Assembly: GCF_036884655.1 (NCBI RefSeq)
Contig: NC_088345.1
Coordinates: 21,666,501-21,730,500, forward strand
From: Musa acuminata AAA Group
Taxonomy: Eukaryota; Streptophyta; Magnoliopsida; Zingiberales; Musaceae
Direction: 5' to 3'
DNA: 64,000 nucleotides
Translations under genes and position numbers: made by a program
Notes under the pieces: generated by a model
Databases searched by the model: none
What the model saw: the letters and a program-made list of their open reading frames with translations, nothing else
What the model was told of the DNA's origin: nothing
Shown here: one piece after another, positions 57,128-64,000 of the stretch
How positions within the stretch are numbered: position 1 is the stretch's first letter
How the letters are laid out: each line of letters begins with the position of its first letter

Positions 57128-57132
57128 GTATT

Positions 57133-57275
57133 CCTCCTCTTTTCTCAAGCAATAGATGAATCTTTTCTGCAGCCTTTGAGCAGCAACTTGGAGGGAGGAA
57201 CCCCTATAGAGTTCCAAGGAGGCCGATCCCCTGAAGAGATCAACCCCAAGTTTAGAATCTGCAAGTGTTCTAACA
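57133..57275 (+). repeat. G5 5' LTR, right part
   Basis: Continues CCTCCTCTTTTCTCAAGC to GTTCTAACA after the G4 target site; matches the end of the 3' LTR (62071-62213). Confidence 0.9.
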
Positions 57276-57277
57276 CT

Positions 57278-57289
57278 TGGTATCAGAGC
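57278..57289 (+). promoter_or_regulatory. G5 primer-binding site
   Basis: TGGTATCAGAGC two bases after the LTR end. Confidence 0.9.
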
Positions 57290-58548
57290 AGCGTTCTTGG
57301 CGTCTCGCTGCCCTTCCACAGCCATCCATCAACCCTCTACAACCATCCAAAGCAATTCCCACAATTGCTTAAAAGATCATCGTCGAATTCCGCCATCATC
57401 TCCACCACCACGGATCATCCTTTGATCTCCCCGTGAATTGCAACAGGTTCTGGTTTTCTACCTTACTACTGCTGTAATTTAGTTATCTTTATTTGAAAAT
57501 CCCAAAAAAATTATTCCTATATTGCTGCATAAACTTTTCGTCATAAAGTTTTCATCTCTACGACGAAAGATACATTGCAGAATTCCAACCGTATAGCACT
57601 GTCTGTTTGATCTAGCTACTATGTTTTTTCTATCCAAATCTCCACGAAATTTTATGACATCTTTGACACTTCCTAACAGCAGATTTCCCTTTGGTTTTGT
57701 CAAAAAATTCTCAATATAAACCATTGATATTTTACATCTAATCTGCTATACTTGAAAATCTGCACCGTAAAATTTCAGCTGCATAGCACTGATTGTTTGA
57801 TCTTGATACTACGTTGTTTCTATCCAAATATCTATGAAATTTTTGTGATAGCTTTGACACTTCCTAATAGTGGATTTCCCTTTGGTTTCATCAAAAAATT
57901 CTCAATATAAACTTTTGATCTTTTACGTCCAATCTGCTATACTTAAAAATCTATGCTGCAGAAAATTTCAACCGCATATTGTTGCCTTAACCCATCTATT
58001 TGCAGTCTTTTTTGAATGAAATTTCTTATACACTTTATAGATCATCTTGGCTTCCATCTAAGATTTATCTATTGAGGTATTCATTTCTAAAATCGATTTT
58101 TGTGTTGCTATAAATTTTCATCGTAAACTACTGAAATTTTTCGACGAGAATTCTGTTATGGCAACTTGCACCAATTTCCTTGCTGTTATACTACCGAAAT
58201 TTTCTTGATGAAATTAGTCATCCTTGCTGTCATATAAACTGCGATTTTGCTATCAATTCTCTCCTCAATTCTCTCAAGTTTTTGGTGGAAATTACGTCGA
58301 GAAACCGCTGTTTCTTCGACGACAATTCTGCTCTTACAAGACAGCACATACTTGCTGCAACTTCCACTGATTTCTCTCAAACCTTTGCTGCCATCTACCA
58401 CAGATCCAAAACTTTCATCCACAGCCCTAAAACTCCACCAAACCATACCCTCAAACTGCACCCAAAACAGCCACAAAACAAGCCTAAATCGTAGCCTACA
58501 TCCACCGATCCACCAACCCTTTCGACCATCACTTCTCTCAACCTATAC
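57290..58548 (+). other. G5 leader
   Basis: Leader homologous to those of G3 and G4 (opposite orientation). AT-rich, with repeated blocks; small frames are chance. Confidence 0.68.
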
Positions 58549-61500
58549 ATGCCTTTAACCTGACAACAAAAGAGAGATCTTAACATCATAGATTTGGAGG
58601 CATATACTATGGCATCTAAGGAGGCAATCGATGCTAAATTCGAAGCCTTGGAGGTGCGAATGGAGGATAAGATTCGGACGCTCTTTACCGAACTCAGATT
58701 GGGCCGACTACTAAGCCCGAAAAAATCATATCACGGAGTGAGCTTTGCCCAATCGCACCAGGCCCGAAGAGATGAGTTCCAAGGGAGGGGAGGCTCTATG
58801 ATCGATCCCAACTATCCACGCATAAGGGTGGACTTCCCTAGATGGGAAGAAGGAGACCCGATTGGTTGGATCTTGCACACGGAGCGATATTTTCGGTACC
58901 ACAAAGCCGTGGATGCATCTATGGTGAAAATTGCAGCTATACATCTTGAAGGGGATGATATATAGTGGTTTGAATGGTTTGAACATACTTATGGAGTCCT
59001 TTCATGGCAACAATTCAAAGAAGGACTGCTGATCCGCTTCAGACCAACCGATTATGAGAATATTGACGGACAATTAGCAAAGATCCGACAAACCTCCACC
59101 ATTCAGGAATACCAAACCAGGTTTGAAAGGTTATCTAATCAAACTCTTGATTGGTCTCAAAAACAGCTATTGAGGACCTTTATTGAGGGCTTGAAGCCAG
59201 AGATCCGAGGAGAAGTTAAAGCGCGACAACCGTACACGCTTATGGCAGCCATCTCTTTCGCACGACATCAAGAGGAGCAATTGAACCATGAAGCTCGGAG
59301 GACTAGGGTCTCTCCTCAACCAGTAATATTGAAGCCCTTAGCCCCCCCTACTATTGACCAAGTCCCTGCACCAAAAAGGTTGACAAGAGAAGAGCTTCAG
59401 GAGCGATCTGCGAAGGGGTTATGTTGGCATTGCGATGAGCCGTGGAGCCATGAGCATCGCTGTAGTAAAGGGAGACTTTTTATCATTGAACCAGTAGAAG
59501 AAGAGGTCATTGAACATCCAGAAGAGATCATGGAACATAAAGAAGAAGATTCAGAAGAAGAGCCACAACCAACCGAAGTTACGGTACATGCACTAGCCGG
59601 CTACTCAAACCCGCAAATGATGAAAGTTGGAGGCCTTCTCAAACAACAACTGATCATTGTTTTCATCGACACGGGCAGCACTAATAATATCCTAAATAGT
59701 AAGATTGCTATCCAAATGGCATTACCTATCGAGAATCGTTGCAGGTTTGATGTTAAGGTCACCGACAGACGGATTTTGAAGTGTGATCATAGGCGCCCGC
59801 AGGAGAAACTATTGCTGCAGGACCAAGAGATAATTGCAGATTTCTTCCTTCTCCCTCTTGATGATCATGAGGCCATGCTCAGAATTAAATGGTTGACAAC
59901 ATTATGTGATTTTTCTTGGAATTTTATGAAACTAATTATGAAATTTTACAGTAAGGAAAAACAGGTGATACTGCACGGGAAACGTGGGGGCGACGTAACG
60001 ATGATTTGCACACAACAAATGAAGAAGGTTTTGCATAAAGCATGCAGTGGCTTTTTGGTACAACTTGAGCAGCAAACTAAGGGAGAGCCAACAAAATTGG
60101 AAGATCCAAATTTACTTCCTTTGCTTGCTGAATTTTCAGATATATTTGACGAACTATGCAACCTACCTCTTACCCGTCGGCATGATCATTGTATAACGAT
60201 TCTTCCAGGCCAATCTCCAGCAAATGCTCAGCCATATCAGTATCCACATCTCCAGAAGGATGAAATAGAAAGGATTTTAAAAGAGATGCTCAAAACAAGA
60301 GTTATTCGGCCATGTTGTAGCCCCTACTCTTCACCGGTGCTCCTCATACGAAAGAAGGATGGAATATGGCGATTATGTGTTGATTACCGAACTCTCAATG
60401 GCATAATAACCATCAAGGATAAATACCCTATTCCAGTAGTAGATGAGTTGCAAGATGAAAGGGAGCACAAATCTTCACAAAGCTGGACCTTCGATCAGGG
60501 TATCATCAAATACGAGTATGCGAAGAAGACATACCGAAAACCACCTTTTGAACACACAATAACCATTATGAATTTTTTCTTTCTTCAAAAGAAGGAGGAA
60601 TATCTTGGGCATATCATATTAGAGGAAGGTGTGGCAGTAGACCCCTTCAAAATTGGAGCAATGCAAAATTAGCTGACCCCGAGGAACATAAAATTGCTAC
60701 ATGGCTTTCTGGGTTTAACAGACTACTACTGCAAGTTCGTGAAAAACTATGGAGAGATCAGTGCACCACTTACTTCCTTTCTGAAAAAAGATGTCTTCCA
60801 ATGGTCGGATAGAGCCTCCGTTGCCTTCGACAAACTTAAGGCAGCCATGACGACGACGCCGGTGCTAACACTACCAGATTTCAACCGACCCTTCATTATT
60901 GAGGCCGACGCATCTGGAGTCGGAATTGGAGCAATTCTCATGCAAGATGGTTGACCACTCGCATATACTAGCAAGGCATTATCTCCCTCCCATCAATATA
61001 AGTCAACATATGATAAGAAGATGCTCGCCATTGTGCGCGTAGCAACGAGGTGGAGACCCTACTTGATTGGTCGACGATTTCAAATTAAAACTGACCATAA
61101 AAGCCTCAAGTACTTTTTGGAGCGAAAGATATCATCCCCTGAGCAGCAAAACTGGGTAACAAAACATCTTGGATTTGATTATGAAATAACTTACAAAAAG
61201 GGGAAAGAGAATGTTCTTGTAGATGCGCTTTCGCAGCTACCCGAGCAAGCTGATGTTTTGGCCATTTCACTTCCGACCAGCGACTTCCTTGAGGATATTA
61301 AGATGGAATGGCAGGAAGATTCAGAGACTAGTAAGATTATAAAAAAATTGGAGGAAGCACCAAGCTCCGTAGCTCATTATAATTGGGAATCAAAAGAATT
61401 ACACTATAAGAGTACTAAATTAAAAAGGAGTATGGCATATAACTCACAAACCGACGACCAGACAGAAGTTGTAAATAGGTACTTGGAGATAGCCCAAAGC

Positions 61501-61713
61501 CACCCACTAAATATGACTACCCAAGGAGGACTTCAGACTCAGCCAAGTGCCATTATTGATCGACGGATTATGACTCGACGACGACGATCCACTACTGAAT
61601 TGCTAATACAGTGGGCAAACCTACTAACAGAAGATGCCACTTTGGAGAACTATGATGACTTGAAGATCAAATTCTCAAAATTCATGAATCGTCAGCCTCG
61701 AGGACAAGGCTAA
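58549..61713 (+). pseudogene. gag-pol: G5 gag-pol: one frame with four stops and deleted enzyme cores
   Basis: A single reading frame from ATG 58549 to 61713, broken by stops at 58561, 58963, 60670 and 60952. Order: gag (VDFPRWEEGDPIGWI, RFRPTDYENIDGQLA), knuckle-like GLCWHCDEPWSHEHRC, protease VFIDTGSTNN with the catalytic DTG kept, RT first half (YSSPVLLIRKKDGIW, VDYRTLNGI), the shared out-of-frame block [11 protein letters not shown], the jump to FFLQKKEEYLGHI (no YXDD), RNase H ([20 protein letters not shown]), a larger integrase deletion than in G4 (LHYK directly to STKLKRSMAY), QTEVVNR and a chromodomain-like tail (VNRYLEI...AIIDRRIMTRRRR). Stops at 60670 (TGG to TAG) and 60952 (CGA to TGA) are transitions. 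Confidence 0.87.
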
Positions 61714-61714
61714 T

Positions 61715-61730
61715 TTGAAGAGGGCGGGTT
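61715..61730 (+). promoter_or_regulatory. G5 polypurine tract
   Basis: TTGAAGAGGGCGGGTT just before the 3' LTR start. Confidence 0.8.
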
Positions 61731-62213
61731 TGTTAGGACTCTAGCTAGGAGAGTCCTAATTGAGAGGGACATTCATGTAAAACTATTAGGACTTTAGCTA
61801 GGAAAGTCCTAATTGAGAGGGACATTCTGTTAGGACTCTAGCTAGGAGAGTCCTAATTGAGAGGGACATTTTGTTAGGACTCTAGTTAGGAGAGTCCTAA
61901 TTGAGAGGGACATTCATGTAGGAGGTTTTTTTCTTAGAGAAGAATTAGGAGTTGTAAGGGAATAGGAGTCTTGAGTAGGAGTCCTATTAGGAGTTGGTTA
62001 GGAGTAAGAGTCTTAAGTAGGAGTCATATTAGAAGTTAGGGTTTAGAAGCCCTATAAATAGCCATGTATTCCTCCTCTTTTCTCAAGCAACAGATGAATC
62101 TTTTCTGCAGCCTTTGAGCAGCAACTTGGAGGGAGGAACCCCTATAGAGTTCCAAGGAGGCCGATCCCCTAAAGAGATCAACCCCAAGTTTAGAATCTGC
62201 AAGGGTTCTAACA
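61731..62213 (+). repeat. G5 3' LTR (483 bp)
   Basis: TGTTAGGACTC...GGGTTCTAACA; four terminal palindrome units; TATA box 62053-62060. Confidence 0.92.
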
Positions 62214-63181
62214 CATACCTATTAGAACTCCTTCTAACTTAGTGAATTATTATATCTGTAATAATTCACTCAGACTCATCGACTACGGACGTACTAGGCC
62301 ACTTTGGCGTAGTCCCCAGACGATACAGGGGAATCCAATCCATTGGACCTTTTTGTCCTTAGTTACCGTGTACCTATAGTCCCTCATCGATCTAATATCC
62401 TAGAAACAGTATATCGAGCATGGTGCTATCAGACCCATACGGATTCTACTCGAGTCTCGCTCTAATTGGATTCTCCCGGAGAACTTTTTTTCTCTCAACC
62501 CGAAAGACCCTAGGGATTTGTCTGAGTAAGAACATATGAGATATTCCTCTTATGACGTCGAGAGTGGATGATCCTCTATCGACACTCAATAGTCCTCGTA
62601 AGGTCGACTACCACTCCCAATGACCAGCTGTAATAGATCTGGGATAGCCAAACCTATAAGTCTAGTATCAAAGAGTGGAGCACTCATACAGGACATCCTT
62701 GGTGTCTTAAGTCTAAGGACCAAATATATCACTAGGACTACAGAATCGCTATCTGACAATAAGACATCATTAACCATCCAGCATACCATAAGCGGATTAA
62801 ATAGTGAAATCATTCTCCAATGAGCACATATACTATATCCCTAGTGTCCCTACATGAGCAGCTATAAGACCAACTGCATCCATCATATGGATGGGTATAC
62901 AACACACCAGTCTGTCCGGTTATCACGATGCCCCTCTCGAGTAACCTAAGACCGGGATTATTTTAGGATATATGTTTAAAGGTGAATTGATCTCATTTTC
63001 ATGATCTCATCACGATCCGATTCCCATTGCACAAATCCAAGGACATCACAATATATATATATGCATATACGCAATAGTTATAAAGTGATATATGCCAAAA
63101 TATAATAAGCAAAAAGATTCTGTATCAAGTCACACGTGCCATCACTCATATGATTGGCTTGCTGGGCACCTATAACTAACC
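62214..63181 (-). repeat. C2 5' LTR, outer part
   Basis: Resumes at the CATAC repeat and matches the C1 and C2 LTRs to the end, TATAACTAACC, where other copies have TATGACTAGCA. A small TA run near 63052-63063. Confidence 0.85.
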
Positions 63182-64000
63182 GCTTGGAGGACTAGGGTTG
63201 CTCCTCAACTAGTAATACTAAAGCCCTCAGCCCCCCTTGTTGTCAACCAAGTCCCTGCACCAAAAAGGTTGACAAGAGAAGAGCTTCGGGAGTGATCTAC
63301 GAAGGGGTTATATTGGCACTACGACGAGCCATGAAGTCGTGAGCATCGCTATAGAAAAGGGAGACTTCTTATGTTTGAACTAGTAGAAGAAGAGGTCTTT
63401 AAATATCCATAAGAGAGCTTTAACATGAAGAAGAAAATGCAGAAGAAGGGCCACAACCGACCGACATTACGGTACATGCACTAGCCAGCTACTCAAACCC
63501 GCAAACGATGAAAGTTGGAGGCCTTCTCAAACAATAACCAATCACTATTCTCATCAACACGAAAATCACTAATAACTTCCTAAATAGTAAGCTTGTTGCT
63601 TAGATTACACTCCATATCAAAAATTGCAGCAAGTTCAACGTAAAGGTCACCGACGGAAGAATCCTAAAGTGCGACCAAAGATGTCCGCAGGTGAAACTAT
63701 TACTGCAAGACCAAGAAATTATCACCGAATTCTTCCTCCTATCGTGTGATGACTATGAGGCCATGCTTGGTGTAGAATGGCTAACGATGCTAGGTGATGT
63801 CTCTTGGAACTTCTCCAAATTAATTATGAAATTCTATTATAAAGGCAAATAGATCATTCAATGCGGAAATCACGGAAGCAACGTGACCACCATTTCGACC
63901 CAACGAATGGAGATAGTTTTACACAAAGTAAATGGTGGTTTTTTTATGCATCTCCAATAGCAACTAGAGGGGAAGAAAATAGAAATTGAAGATCAAAATC
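63182..64000 (+). pseudogene. gag-pol: G2 gag-protease remnant, right of C2
   Basis: Continues G2 gag from 19001: LEDXGLLLN-like decay, then VPAPKRLTREEL, a ruined knuckle (GLYWHYDEP), the protease region ITILINT with the catalytic Asp lost, and LLLQDQEIITEFFLL, VSWNFSKLIMKFY and TTISTQRM. Stops are frequent, many of the TGT to TAT or CAG to TAG type. It resembles G1 more than G3-G5 (shared STQRM segment). It runs off the right edge. Confidence 0.82.

Larger units (their letters stand above)
43137..62213 (+). mobile_element. G5: gypsy inserted in the C2 5' LTR
   Basis: Plus strand with perfect target-site duplication CATAC (43132-43136 and 62214-62218). 5' LTR 43137-43473 plus 57133-57275, primer-binding site 57278-57289, gag-pol pseudogene, polypurine tract, 3' LTR 61731-62213. 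G4 sits in the 5' LTR. Net length about 5.4 kb, LTRs about 480 bp. Confidence 0.92.
19002..63181 (-). mobile_element. C2: copia element split by three nested insertions
   Basis: Minus-strand copia. Order on its own strand: 5' LTR (63181-62214, then 43136-42498), leader, gag start (40634), S2 insertion, gag end, integrase, RT, RNase H, 3' LTR (25888-24508, then 19310-19002). Target-site copies are GCTCG (18997-19001) and GCTTG (63182-63186), one mismatch. Without insertions it is about 8.7 kb. Coding regions are interrupted and the protease seems absent. Confidence 0.87.

Noticed and set aside
37..57289. TGGTATCAGAGC sites as tRNA gene pieces
   Set aside because: Each is a single 12-base match beside an LTR end, as expected for primer-binding sites, with no tRNA body.
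1..64000. Bacterial or viral genome segment
   Set aside because: No operons or ribosome-binding sites; nested LTR elements with tRNA-iMet priming and TATA boxes point to a plant nuclear genome.

Overview
This is a plant repeat-dense block with no host gene that I can recognise. It consists almost entirely of LTR retrotransposons nested inside one another. All primer-binding sites I found match the 3' end of plant initiator Met-tRNA, allowing for one or two mutations in old copies, and the families are typical plant Ty1/copia and Ty3/gypsy lineages. The family mix looks like a monocot, perhaps the banana family (Musaceae). That placement is recall of general style, not a database result. Names S, C and G below are mine: S = Sirevirus-like copia (LTR TGTTGAATC...GATCCTAACA), C = a second copia family (LTR TGCTAGTC...CCCAACA), G = chromovirus-like gypsy (LTR TGTTAGGACTC...TTCTAACA).

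Left part (1-18741). S1 (+; 5' LTR end at 1-34, 3' LTR 3367-6201) encodes only a gag and sits in an older minus-strand Sirevirus, S0 (6202-10365). S0 keeps its gag C-terminus, a protease fragment and an intact 369-codon extra ORF with a promoter-like leader. C1 (minus, 10366-15385) is inserted in the S0 gag and has lost gag-IN-RT. Next come a broken S-type LTR fragment (15386-16255) and a truncated minus-strand gypsy, G1 (16256-18741).

Right part (18742-64000). A plus-strand gypsy G2 (18742-19001 and 63182-64000) is split by C2 (minus, 19002-63181). C2 is split three times: by G3 (minus, 19311-24507) in its 3' LTR, by S2 (+, 29047-40278) in its gag, and by G5 (+, 43137-62213) in its 5' LTR. 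S2 carries a minus-strand solo S LTR (35690-38452) in its 3' LTR. G5 is split in its 5' LTR by G4 (minus, 43474-57127), and G4 is split in pol by S3 (minus, 45105-53353). This gives a five-deep stack, G2 > C2 > G5 > G4 > S3. Target-site duplications are readable: GCTCG/GCTTG for C2, AATAG/AATAA for G3, TGGAA for S2, CATAC for G5, GTATT for G4 and ATGAT for S3.

Two families look biologically notable. S1, S2 and S3 carry only a gag that has lost its zinc knuckle and all of pol, yet the family has moved and keeps two uninterrupted gag frames. G3, G4 and G5 share the same internal RT lesion, and G3 and G4 share the same integrase deletion; G4 and G5 keep gag, protease, RNase H and a chromodomain-like tail in one frame. 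Both therefore look like non-autonomous lineages mobilised in trans. Coding calls come from reading translations by eye, and element borders come from LTR ends, primer-binding sites, polypurine tracts and target-site duplications.
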